From: Halovivax sp. | Lineage (GTDB): Archaea > Halobacteriota > Halobacteria > Halobacteriales > Natrialbaceae | Assembly: GCA_007135505.1 (NCBI GenBank) | Contig: SLIS01000135.1 | Span: forward strand, 1 to 12,442 | Length of the DNA stretch: 12,442 nucleotides | Direction: 5' to 3' | Shown: piece after piece, positions 1 through 6,625 of the stretch | Layout: the number at the start of each line of letters is the position of its first letter | Numbering within the stretch: the first letter of the stretch is position 1 | Translations under genes and position numbers: made by a program | The notes under the pieces: generated by a model | Databases searched by the model: none | What the model saw: only the letters and a program-made list of their open reading frames with translations | Told to the model about the DNA's origin: nothing

Positions 1-540
1 AGCCCCGTGGTCGTGGGCGAGTCCCAGCGCGTGGCCGACCTCGTGTACCAGGACGTGTGCACTGAACGTGGGTCTAGACAGCGAAACGGGGCGAGACCCG
101 ACGGATGCTGGGTCGAGTTTCGAGATGTGCTGTGCGCCGCCGACAGCGGCGACGTGGGGAAGACCGTATCCGGTCGGGCCCTCATCCATCCGGCCGGCCG
201 TGACGAGGAGGTTGACGTCCCAGACTGGCTCGACGGAACCCGCCCCGATCACACCGCGGCCCACCAGACTCGGCCACTCGCCGCTGGTGACAGCACTCGC
301 CGCGTGCTCGCGGTCGATCGCTACGACGCCCCCGTCGCTGACGTCTAGCTCCCAGAACGGGAGGTCGAACGCGACGTCGAGGACGGCCGTTACGTTGTGC
401 ACGAGCGATTCGTGCGTGGCTGCCCGTTCGGATCGAAAGACGCGAACTCGAACGGTCTCGCCGGTCTCGCGGCTGGCGTAGCCGAGCAGGGAGCCGGAGG
501 CGGCGAGACCGATCGATCCGAGGATGTGGCGGCGCTTCAC
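1..540 (-). CDS. Tat-exported zincin-type metallopeptidase, C-terminus outside window
   Basis: Predicted zinc-dependent endopeptidase exported in folded form. The 180 visible residues begin with a twin-arginine signal (KRRHILGS at residues 2-9, then a short hydrophobic stretch to about residue 22). They end at a metzincin-like zinc site HEVGHALGLAHDH (residues 166-178) with H166, E167, H170, G173 and H176 all in place. The frame has no stop up to the window edge; the downstream part, which should hold the Met-turn, is not visible. I chose the GTG at 540 because the frame is open back to a TGA near 717 without any ATG, and the Tat motif sits directly after this GTG. The 130-residue gene upstream ends 46 bases before it, so they are probably co-transcribed. 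The matrixin-like spacing of the site suggests an M10-type or related haloarchaeal family; the exact family is uncertain. Confidence 0.75.
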   Translation of the reverse strand, partial: MKRRHILGSIGLAASGSLLGYASRETGETVRVRVFRSERAATHESLVHNVTAVLDVAFDLPFWELDVSDGGVVAIDREHAASAVTSGEWPSLVGRGVIGAGSVEPVWDVNLLVTAGRMDEGPTGYGLPHVAAVGGAQHISKLDPASVGSRPVSLSRPTFSAHVLVHEVGHALGLAHDHGA

Positions 541-586
541 GGGCGACCATTCGAGTCGGCCCTCAGAACCGCACTGGTGAACATAC

Positions 587-979
587 TCATCCTTGAGAAC
601 GGTCTTCGAGTGTTCGACGGCTGACGTGTCTGCCAACGGGCGTCGTTCGACGACGGTCGGCGATCCACACGCCGAGACCGTTCGACCTGAGTTCGATCCA
701 GTCCGGAAGCGACGTCACCGAGACGGACGACAGCGAGAGCAAGCATCCGTCCTCGCGCTCGACGAACCAGGTGTCGGTCGCCGGTTCTCGCATGCAGTCG
801 CGCCAGTGGCCGAACGTGAGGTGACGATCGACCTGCCAGCCCGTTCGATATCGTCCGTCGCTGCAGAGATACACCGTCTCGACGGAACGTGCAATGTGGT
901 CGTCAGCCACGAGCACCACCTGCTCGGACGGCCGTGCTCGATGCCGGCGGCGCTTCGACGAGACGTCGATCAGAGACAT
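587..979 (-). CDS. Unrecognised 130-residue protein upstream of the metallopeptidase
   Basis: I do not recognise the family. The N-terminus (residues 9-16) is a run of arginines and lysines. The rest looks like a compact mixed or beta-rich domain with five tryptophans (48, 59, 71, 94, 105) and three cysteines (39, 62, 79), and no signal peptide or membrane segment. GC-rich third codon positions, typical haloarchaeal amino-acid use and the sense of residues 20-110 favour this frame over the overlapping plus-strand frame at 593-991. The ATG at 979 follows about 230 bases without a convincing gene, and no clear TATA box was found. It lies directly upstream of the Tat metallopeptidase on the same strand, so a linked role such as regulator or cytoplasmic partner is possible, but this is only positional inference. 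Confidence 0.6.
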   Translation of the reverse strand: MSLIDVSSKRRRHRARPSEQVVLVADDHIARSVETVYLCSDGRYRTGWQVDRHLTFGHWRDCMREPATDTWFVEREDGCLLSLSSVSVTSLPDWIELRSNGLGVWIADRRRTTPVGRHVSRRTLEDRSQG

Positions 980-1212
980 ACGTCGCGTTGACAGTCACGA
1001 ATTCCAAACAGTCTCTCCCGCCGTTTTGTTCTTTACCTGTACATACACACTCCTGTTACAGTCAGTGCGAGAGTACCGTCGGAGACTGCTAGCGCATCGC
1101 CGTTCAGGACCACGCCGTCGTAACCGATGCGCCCGACCCACGGCCAGTTCGGCGGGATCGACGACGGTATCGAATCGACTATGTACGATGGTGGGCGAAC
1201 GTGTGCTCGATA

Positions 1213-1878
1213 ATGCACGTCGTCGTCAACGCCGCGATGAGTGCGGACGGTAAACTCTCTACCCGGAACCGGGTCCAGCACGCGATCAGCGGCCCCGAAG
1301 ACTTCGATCGTGTCGACCGGTTACGGGCGGCGAGTGACGCGGTCGTCGTCGGGGTGGGAACCGTCCATGCAGACGATCCCAGTCTCACCGTGAAGGATCC
1401 GGAACGACGAGACGACCGCGTCGAGAACGGTCGGTCGGCGAATCCGGTACGCGTCGTTGCCGACTCGCGAGGCCGCACGCCGACCGATGCGACCGTCCTC
1501 GACGACGAGGCACGGACCTATTTGCTCGTGAGTGAAAACGCGCCGGCCGACCGACGGGCCGAACTCGCCGCCAGCGGGGCCGAGCTCGTCACGGCTGGCT
1601 CCGAGCAGGTAGCCCTCCTTCGAGCGTTCACCACGCTGCAGGAGGCGGGTATCGAGGACGTGCTGGTCGAGGGTGGCGGTGAACTGATCTTCTCGCTGTT
1701 CGAAGACGGCCTGGTCGACGAACTGTCGACCTTCCTCGGACCGTCGGTGATCGGTGGCAGAGACGCGCCGACGCTGGTAGACGGCCCGGGATTCGTCGAA
1801 TCGTTTCCCGAACTCACGCTCGACGGGATCGAGAAACTCGACGACGGCGTCCTGATACGGTGGAAGGTCGATCGATGA
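1213..1878 (+). CDS. arfC: 2,5-diamino-6-(ribosylamino)-4(3H)-pyrimidinone 5'-phosphate reductase
   Basis: NADPH-dependent reductase of archaeal riboflavin/F420 precursor synthesis. It reduces the ribosyl side chain of the diaminopyrimidine phosphate to ribityl. The 221-residue length and motifs fit the stand-alone RibD C-terminal reductase family: N-terminal strand and substrate loop VVNAAMSADGKLST (4-17), GVGTVHADDPSLTV (47-60), ADSRGRTP (83-90) and the nucleotide-binding VEGGGEL (152-158). There is no deaminase domain, as expected for the archaeal and fungal-type enzyme. The ATG at 1213 begins the conserved MHVVVNAAMS; an upstream in-frame GTG at 1201 would add only four residues. Its stop overlaps the next gene's start (ATGA), so the HD protein is translationally coupled. 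No convincing TATA box was found upstream. Confidence 0.9.
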   Translation: MHVVVNAAMSADGKLSTRNRVQHAISGPEDFDRVDRLRAASDAVVVGVGTVHADDPSLTVKDPERRDDRVENGRSANPVRVVADSRGRTPTDATVLDDEARTYLLVSENAPADRRAELAASGAELVTAGSEQVALLRAFTTLQEAGIEDVLVEGGGELIFSLFEDGLVDELSTFLGPSVIGGRDAPTLVDGPGFVESFPELTLDGIEKLDDGVLIRWKVDR

Positions 1879-2510
1879 ACGCGAGCACTCACGAGGCGGT
1901 TCGTGCGGAGGCCCGTTCGTACTTCGAGGGCGCCTCGCCTGCCCACGACTGGAATCACGTCCTGCGTGTCGAGCGACTCGCCGACCGACTCGTCCAGGAC
2001 CGCGCCGACGTAGACGAGTCGGTTCTCGAACTCGCCGTCTACTTGCACGACATCGGTCGGAGCCACGAAGCCGCCGGCACGATCGACGACCACGCGGCCT
2101 GGGGCGCACGCCGAACCAGAGAGTTACTGACGGACTGGGATCCGGACACCGTCGACGCCGTCTGCCACTGCATTCGGTCACATCGATACTCGAACGACGT
2201 CGAACCGGAAACGCCAGCGGCGCGCGTCCTCTGCGATGCCGACAACCTCGACGCCATCGGGGCGATCGGGATCGCACGCGCGTTCACACACGGCGCCGAA
2301 TTCGGACAGCCGATACTCGATCTCGCCGGTTCGACAGCCCCCAGGACGGCGGTCGAGGACTCGACGTCGGTCGAGCACATCGAATCGAAGCTCCTGTCGC
2401 TTCGTGACCGGATGTACACCGACGCCGGTCGACGGCTGGCCGCGGACCGTCACGCGTTCGTCGAAACCTATCTCGAACGACTGGAACGCGAGACCAGTGG
2501 AACCGATTGA
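1875..2510 (+). CDS. HD-domain phosphohydrolase (YedJ-like)
   Basis: Predicted cytoplasmic metal-dependent phosphohydrolase of the HD superfamily, 211 residues. The metal-site pattern is complete: H28 in DWNHVLRVE, the HD pair H58-D59 in VYLHDIGRSHE, H73 in DDHAAWGA, H103 in IRSHRYS and D121/D123 in CDADNLDAIGAIGIAR. This last motif and the overall length match the YedJ-type stand-alone HD proteins rather than GTPases or RelA-type synthetases. The ATG at 1875 overlaps the stop of arfC by four bases (ATGA); an in-frame GTG at 1860 would lie inside arfC and is less likely. The substrate is not shown by the sequence. Coupling to a riboflavin-pathway enzyme makes dephosphorylation of a ribitylaminopyrimidine phosphate an attractive guess. 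Confidence 0.88.
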   Translation: MNASTHEAVRAEARSYFEGASPAHDWNHVLRVERLADRLVQDRADVDESVLELAVYLHDIGRSHEAAGTIDDHAAWGARRTRELLTDWDPDTVDAVCHCIRSHRYSNDVEPETPAARVLCDADNLDAIGAIGIARAFTHGAEFGQPILDLAGSTAPRTAVEDSTSVEHIESKLLSLRDRMYTDAGRRLAADRHAFVETYLERLERETSGTD

Positions 2511-2582
2511 CTGGCAAGTGTTGGTCCGTACAGCGCGGCAGCGGCAGTGCGGGTCCCGATAGTCGACGCGAGAGGTCCCACC

Positions 2583-2599
2583 AGTCACTCCCAGTGACT
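2583..2599. other. Perfect 7-bp inverted repeat after the arfC operon
   Basis: AGTCACT and AGTGACT are exact reverse complements separated by CCC, giving a tight hairpin 72 bases after the HD gene stop and 124 bases before the next start. No T-run follows it, so it is not a typical archaeal terminator. It could be a protein-binding site, an RNA 3'-end structure or chance. Confidence 0.4.
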
Positions 2600-2692
2600 A
2601 TCTCGATCGACGACCGTCACAATCGTCCGATGAGGTCGGTCGGGCAGTGACGAGAGCCGACGCGGGTTCCACCCTGACGGCATTTCAGCGGG

Positions 2693-2698
2693 TTTAAG
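2693..2698 (+). promoter_or_regulatory. TATA-like box for the 165-residue gene
   Basis: TTTAAG in otherwise GC-rich DNA, centred about 27 bases before the ATG at 2723. This is the spacing expected for a leaderless haloarchaeal transcript starting at or next to the ATG. Confidence 0.55.
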
Positions 2699-2722
2699 CG
2701 GGTTCGCCACGCCCTCGTCGAC

Positions 2723-3220
2723 ATGTCCCTCGCAGCCGCTACTCGCGACGCCGTCGACGACTATCCGTTCCTCGTCGAGGCACTTCGGGCAGATATCTGT
2801 AACTACACGGCTGTCGCACGATTTCTCGACGTCGACGGCGAGGTCGACGCCGTCTCGACGGCCCTTCGTCGGTACGCCGAGGAGCTTCCGCCGTTCGAAA
2901 CGACCAGCCAGGCGGTTCGCGTAACGATGCAGAGCGGTATCGAACCGGTCGACGATCCGAACGATGCACTCCTCCAGGTGGGTGAAACGATACTCGGACC
3001 GGGTGCTGGAGATCGAACCGCGATCGTCGCGAGCGGGGCCATCGACGCCGCCGGTTTCGCGAGCGTAATCGGTCAGTGCCAGGTTGCGAGCGTGGAGATC
3101 CACGCCGGGTCGTTCGTCGACGGTCGACGTTCGGTCCTCGTCGTCCCGCGACGCGACGGTGCGAACGCGCTTCGAGTGATCGAGCGAGCGTTCGAATACG
3201 TCCCCGACCGATCGGTCTGA
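2723..3220 (+). CDS. Conserved-type haloarchaeal protein with HTH-like N-terminus and ACT-like C-terminus
   Basis: A 165-residue cytoplasmic protein of unknown function. Residues 15-50 (FLVEALRADICNYTAVARFL, then a VDAVSTALRRY helix) resemble the N-terminal helical segment of small archaeal proteins in which an HTH-like part precedes an ACT-like domain. Residues 96-158 alternate strands and helices (RTAIVASG, ASVIGQCQVASVEIHAG, RRSVLVVPR, ALRVIERAF) as in a ligand-binding ACT-like fold. It recalls a haloarchaeal domain-of-unknown-function family, possibly DUF7523, but I cannot confirm the number. The gene has its own TATA box, faces the same way as cysS and ends 115 bases before it. Third-position GC is high. 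A longer opposite-strand frame (2585-3301) is its shadow. Confidence 0.75.
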   Translation: MSLAAATRDAVDDYPFLVEALRADICNYTAVARFLDVDGEVDAVSTALRRYAEELPPFETTSQAVRVTMQSGIEPVDDPNDALLQVGETILGPGAGDRTAIVASGAIDAAGFASVIGQCQVASVEIHAGSFVDGRRSVLVVPRRDGANALRVIERAFEYVPDRSV

Positions 3221-3304
3221 CCCCGGATCGATCGTCACGAGTCGACCGACGACGCCCCGGCCGAATCGGTCGTCCATTTCCAGCGGGCCCTCCGCATCCA
3301 ACGC

Positions 3305-3309
3305 TTTAT
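3305..3309 (+). promoter_or_regulatory. TATA-like box for cysS
   Basis: TTTAT (within GCTTTATC) centred about 29 bases before the cysS ATG, the normal position for a leaderless archaeal promoter. Confidence 0.5.
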
Positions 3310-3335
3310 CTGTCAGCCACGGGTACCCTCACGCA

Positions 3336-4823
3336 ATGACCCTGCACGTGACGAACACGTTGACGGGTGAGACGGAGCCGTTCGAGCCACAGGACCCCGA
3401 CGCAGTTACCCTGTACTACTGTGGCCTGACGGTCTCCGATCCGCCCCACCTGGGCCACGCCCGGTCGTGGGTCCACGTCGACGTCATGCATCGCTGGCTC
3501 TCCCAACTGGGCTACCAGGTCCGCCACGTCGAGAATTTCACCGACGTCAACGAGAAAATCGTCGCTCGCGTCGGGGAGGACGATCTCGGTCAGTCCGAAG
3601 CCGAGGTCGCACGGCGTTACATCCAGCGGACCATCACGGACATGCGCGCGTTGAACCTGCTTCGAGCCGAGGTCTATCCCCGCGTTTCCGAGCACGTTCC
3701 CCAGATCGTCGACCTGATCCAGACGCTCGTCGACGGCGGCTACGCCTACGAGTCGAACGGATCCGTCTACTTCGACGTGACCGCATTCGACGAGTACGGC
3801 CGCCTCTCGAACCAGTCGATCGACGACATCGAATCGCAGGGAGATCCCGACGAACAATCCGAGAAGCGCCACCCCGCCGACTTCGCGCTGTGGAAAGCTG
3901 ACGGCGTCGCACCCGACGCGATCGAAGAACATCGCCACGAAGGAGCGGCGCCAGCGACCGAGGCCTGCGAGACGGCCCAGACGTGGGAGTCGCCGTGGAG
4001 CGAGGGCCGACCCGGCTGGCACATCGAGTGCTCCGCCATGAGCATGACTCACCTCGGGGAGACGATCGACGTCCACGTCGGTGGTCGCGACCTCGTCTTT
4101 CCCCACCACGAGAACGAAATCGCACAGTCGGAGGCGGCGACGGGCCGGCAGTTCGCCCGCTACTGGCTACACTGCGAGCTCTTCGAACTCGACGAGGAGA
4201 AGATGTCCTCGAGCCTCGGCAACTTCGTCACCGTCGCGGACGCGATAGAACGTTGGGGGCCGAACGTCGTCCGCACGTTCCTCACGGCCGGGTCGTACAA
4301 CAGCGCCCAGATCTACAGCGAGAAGGCGATCGAGGAAGCCGAGACCCGCTGGCGACGACTATCCCGTGCTCACGAGACCGCGATCGACGTCCTGGATTCG
4401 CCGGACGCGATCGCGACGGTCGCCGACGAAGCCCTTCGGTCGGCGATCGACGACGCCGTCTCCGACTTCACCCGCGCTATGAACGACGACTTCAACACGC
4501 GCGAGGCACAGACGGCACTCCTCGAACTCGCGGGTGCGCTCAACAGACACGTCGACGCCGACGGGCCGTTCGACTATCGCGGATTGCGGCGCGGAATCGA
4601 GACCCTAGAGGACTACGGTGGCGTCCTCGGGCTGGCGTTCGACGACGAGCAAACCGGCGACGTGGAACTCGCCGACGACCTGGTCGAACTGCTACTGGAC
4701 GTCCGTGATCGAGAGCGTGATGCCGGCAATTACGAGCGAGCGGACGAACTCAGAGACGAACTCCAGGCCCTGGGGGTCGACGTCCAGGACGGCGCGGACG
4801 GGACGAGCTACTCGCTGCCGTGA
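3336..4823 (+). CDS. cysS: Cysteinyl-tRNA synthetase
   Basis: Class I aminoacyl-tRNA synthetase that activates cysteine with ATP and charges tRNA-Cys in the cytoplasm. The 495 residues contain all signatures: zinc ligand C29 in YYCGLTV, the HIGH-type motif HLGH (38-41), [10 protein letters not shown] with zinc ligand C232, [15 protein letters not shown] with H257 and E261 as the remaining zinc ligands, and the KMSKS-type loop KMSSS (289-293). The fourth position of the KMSKS loop is serine instead of lysine. Residues from about 340 onward form the helical DALR-type anticodon-binding region. The start follows a correctly spaced TATA box, so the mRNA is probably leaderless and monocistronic. 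It converges with the presenilin-family gene across an 89-base gap. Confidence 0.98.
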   Translation: MTLHVTNTLTGETEPFEPQDPDAVTLYYCGLTVSDPPHLGHARSWVHVDVMHRWLSQLGYQVRHVENFTDVNEKIVARVGEDDLGQSEAEVARRYIQRTITDMRALNLLRAEVYPRVSEHVPQIVDLIQTLVDGGYAYESNGSVYFDVTAFDEYGRLSNQSIDDIESQGDPDEQSEKRHPADFALWKADGVAPDAIEEHRHEGAAPATEACETAQTWESPWSEGRPGWHIECSAMSMTHLGETIDVHVGGRDLVFPHHENEIAQSEAATGRQFARYWLHCELFELDEEKMSSSLGNFVTVADAIERWGPNVVRTFLTAGSYNSAQIYSEKAIEEAETRWRRLSRAHETAIDVLDSPDAIATVADEALRSAIDDAVSDFTRAMNDDFNTREAQTALLELAGALNRHVDADGPFDYRGLRRGIETLEDYGGVLGLAFDDEQTGDVELADDLVELLLDVRDRERDAGNYERADELRDELQALGVDVQDGADGTSYSLP

Positions 4824-4912
4824 GTCTCCTGTACGGCGGGGCCCGATGCCGGCTCTTCGCCTAACGAGCTGGCTTCTCTCGAGAAAGCAACGTCGTTGGC
4901 ACTACGGAGACG

Positions 4913-5923
4913 TCACAGCCCGAGCGCCGTCGTCAGCGGGATTCCACTCGCCACGGCACCGAGCAGGTAGCCGCCGATCGCACCCCCGTTCAACAGGGGC
5001 AAACCGGCGTGGGGTCGTCCCTGGAGGACCATGTACATCAGTACGACGAGGCCGGTAATCGTCCCGAGTATCGCCCCGAGTGCCGGGACGGTCAGTGCGA
5101 GCAGCGGGACGTCGATGACCGGGGCTTCGAGGAAGGTAACGACACTCGCGACGAGGATCGTCGGGATGACGGCGTCGCCCAGGCCGATGAACAGGGCGTC
5201 TCGCTGTAGTCCGTCCGCTCGGGACGGTTCACCGTCCCGGGGCGCTGATCCAGCGGTCGATGGCACCTCCTCGGGTGCGTCGTCCGTGGGCGGTTCCTCT
5301 CCGTCGAGCGGGCCTGGATCCTCGAGATAGGAGTACGAGAGCGTCGTCGGCACCACGAACACGACCGGGATCTTCAGATCGAGCGCCCCGTCCGCGAGCG
5401 AGAGCATGTGTTCGGTTCGGTAGACGCTGATAGCGTCGTAGACGGCGAGGACGACGAGGAACACGAGTGCCGGCAACAGTCCGAAACTGATGCCGAACAG
5501 TCCGGCCGCACCCGCAGCCATGAGGAGGCCCGCCGCGTCGATCACGTACCACTCCGGGTGCGCGAGCAAGCCGAGGCCGAGCAGCAGGGCCGCGAGTACC
5601 GGGAGGACGTGGACACCCGCGAACACGACCAGTGCGGGGAGCAGTTCGGCGAAGACGAACCACGAGAGCATGACGCTCACGCCGACGATGAGCCATCGGA
5701 TGAAGCGATCGGCGTCGTATCGAAACGCCCCGAGCATGAGCGCCGTCGCGACGAGGATGACGCCGAAGAACACGGCACTGTTGATCGGATCCTCGGGGTT
5801 CTCCACGGCGGGACCGTGTGCCTCCTGAAACGGTTCGACGAGCGCCAGGGCGCCGAACTGGACGCCGAGAAAGAGCGAGATGACCGCGAGAACGGCGAGC
5901 AGAATTCGGCTTCTATCGTTCAT
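4913..5923 (-). CDS. Presenilin/signal-peptide-peptidase family intramembrane aspartyl protease (PSH)
   Basis: Polytopic membrane protease expected to cut substrate helices within the membrane. Of 336 residues, the N-terminal half has about six hydrophobic segments. The catalytic YD motif is in VYDAISVYRTEHM (D163) and the GLGD motif in IGLGDAVIPT (D250). The C-terminal GLPLLNGG (307-314) takes the place of the presenilin PAL motif. Between the two catalytic helices, residues 201-240 form an acidic, proline-rich, probably disordered loop. These features match archaeal PSH proteins (DUF1119 type). I chose the ATG at 5923; a GTG at 5932 adds three residues and lies about 26 bases from a TATA-like element, so it is a real alternative. 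Neighbours are unrelated housekeeping genes. Confidence 0.92.
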   Translation of the reverse strand: MNDRSRILLAVLAVISLFLGVQFGALALVEPFQEAHGPAVENPEDPINSAVFFGVILVATALMLGAFRYDADRFIRWLIVGVSVMLSWFVFAELLPALVVFAGVHVLPVLAALLLGLGLLAHPEWYVIDAAGLLMAAGAAGLFGISFGLLPALVFLVVLAVYDAISVYRTEHMLSLADGALDLKIPVVFVVPTTLSYSYLEDPGPLDGEEPPTDDAPEEVPSTAGSAPRDGEPSRADGLQRDALFIGLGDAVIPTILVASVVTFLEAPVIDVPLLALTVPALGAILGTITGLVVLMYMVLQGRPHAGLPLLNGGAIGGYLLGAVASGIPLTTALGL

Positions 5924-5953
5924 CGAGCCCACTTTGGACGGGGCTCCTATCTG

Positions 5954-5961
5954 TGTTATGT
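5954..5961 (-). promoter_or_regulatory. TATA-like box for the PSH gene
   Basis: On the minus strand this reads ACATAACA. It lies about 26 bases before the GTG at 5932 and about 35 before the ATG at 5923, so transcription would begin at or just before either candidate start. Confidence 0.45.
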
Positions 5962-6054
5962 TCTGACGACGGTTACGTTCCGACGACGTCCTGGTGCGTT
6001 GAAAGTGGGTCGATTCGATCGGACGGGTGTGCTCCGCATTCGGGAAAGGGTGCC

Positions 6055-6276
6055 CTATCTGACGTAGAGTCGTTCACCGACGAGTCGTGGCGGGTGAACG
6101 TCCGGGGCCGGTGAGACGGCGAAGTACGGCCGGTCCACCGGTCCGAACACGTCGACGATTCGGCCGACGTCGGTGAGCGAGTCGTCGACGAGGGTCGCTC
6201 CGATATCGACGTCGTCGTCCCCCCGACAGACGAGCAAACCCTGTGCCGTCTCGACGACGGAGCCAGCTCGGTGCAT
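6055..6276 (-). CDS. gar1: H/ACA ribonucleoprotein core protein Gar1
   Basis: Small beta-barrel subunit of the box H/ACA guide RNP that pseudouridylates rRNA. It binds Cbf5 and helps substrate loading and release. The 73 residues show the Gar1 core: a Gly-Leu strand near the start (AQGLLVCRG), the signature GRIVDVFGPVDRPYFAVSP (38-56), where FGPV-x-PY is diagnostic, and the terminal ERLYVR strand. Archaeal Gar1 is naturally short and lacks the eukaryotic RGG tails, so the length is normal. The ATG shares a base with the srp19 stop (TGATG), giving tight translational coupling. Transcription probably comes from the srp19 promoter. Pairing of SRP19 and Gar1 genes is familiar in archaeal genomes. 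Confidence 0.88.
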   Translation of the reverse strand: MHRAGSVVETAQGLLVCRGDDDVDIGATLVDDSLTDVGRIVDVFGPVDRPYFAVSPAPDVHPPRLVGERLYVR

Positions 6277-6557
6277 CAGTCTCGCATGGCCGCCACGTAC
6301 GCGGCGACGGCCTGGACGAGGTCGTTTTTCGTCGAATCCTCCGCACCCCGAACCACGACGCGACCGCGCCTGCGCCAGGGCTCCCGCGAGTAGGCCTTGT
6401 CACGTTCGATCGTCGCGTCGTAGCCGACCTGCTGTACCGCCTGGGCGATCTCGTCGATCGTCGGTTCCTCGACCGCGAGATCGCGCGGGACCCGCCGCCC
6501 CTCACCACGCGTCCGCTCTACGTCCAGATAGGCGGGCCAGATGACGTTCTCGACCAT
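6276..6557 (-). CDS. srp19: Signal recognition particle subunit SRP19
   Basis: Binds helices 6 and 8 of the 7S RNA and prepares it for SRP54 binding during co-translational targeting. The 93 residues start with [24 protein letters not shown], the typical SRP19 opening in which a strand is followed by a basic GRRVP loop. The domain continues with the helix [13 protein letters not shown] and the basic stretch [12 protein letters not shown] (RNA contact region). It ends with the [12 protein letters not shown] helix. I chose the ATG at 6557 over an in-frame upstream ATG that would add 13 residues, because the family starts here and a TATA box is centred 28 bases before it. It is the first gene of a two-gene unit with gar1. 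Confidence 0.93.
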   Translation of the reverse strand: MVENVIWPAYLDVERTRGEGRRVPRDLAVEEPTIDEIAQAVQQVGYDATIERDKAYSREPWRRRGRVVVRGAEDSTKNDLVQAVAAYVAAMRD

Positions 6558-6581
6558 ATCACGGACTCGGTGATGAGGGGA

Positions 6582-6588
6582 GTAAATT
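6582..6588 (-). promoter_or_regulatory. TATA-like box for srp19-gar1
   Basis: Minus strand AATTTAC centred about 28 bases before the srp19 ATG, in the 68-base gap after the btuF stop. This indicates transcription independent of btuF. Confidence 0.55.
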
Positions 6589-6625
6589 CTTCGCAAACGA
6601 TCCGAGGTGGTTCGGCCACCGAGCG

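Noticed and set aside
593..991. 132-residue plus-strand frame opposite the 130-residue minus gene
   Set aside because: Its amino-acid composition is shadow-like, while the minus frame has better codon use and a coherent protein.
1033..1281. 82-residue minus-strand frame between the 130-residue gene and arfC
   Set aside because: Its first third is antisense to the start of arfC. No plausible start lies in the intergenic part, and the remaining sequence (WVGRIGYDGVVLNGD and on) matches nothing I recognise. It could be a gene remnant.
2585..3301. 238-residue minus-strand frame across 2585-3301
   Set aside because: It is a long antisense shadow in GC-rich DNA; the plus-strand 165-residue gene has a proper promoter and domain-like sequence.
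4824..4912. Search for a shared terminator between the convergent cysS and PSH genes
   Set aside because: Only a short TCTCGAGA palindrome was found, without a T-tract; not enough for a terminator call.
6606..6620. Small inverted repeat GGTGG-N5-CCACC after the btuF stop
   Set aside because: Five-base arms in GC-rich DNA are common by chance, and no T-run follows on the minus strand.
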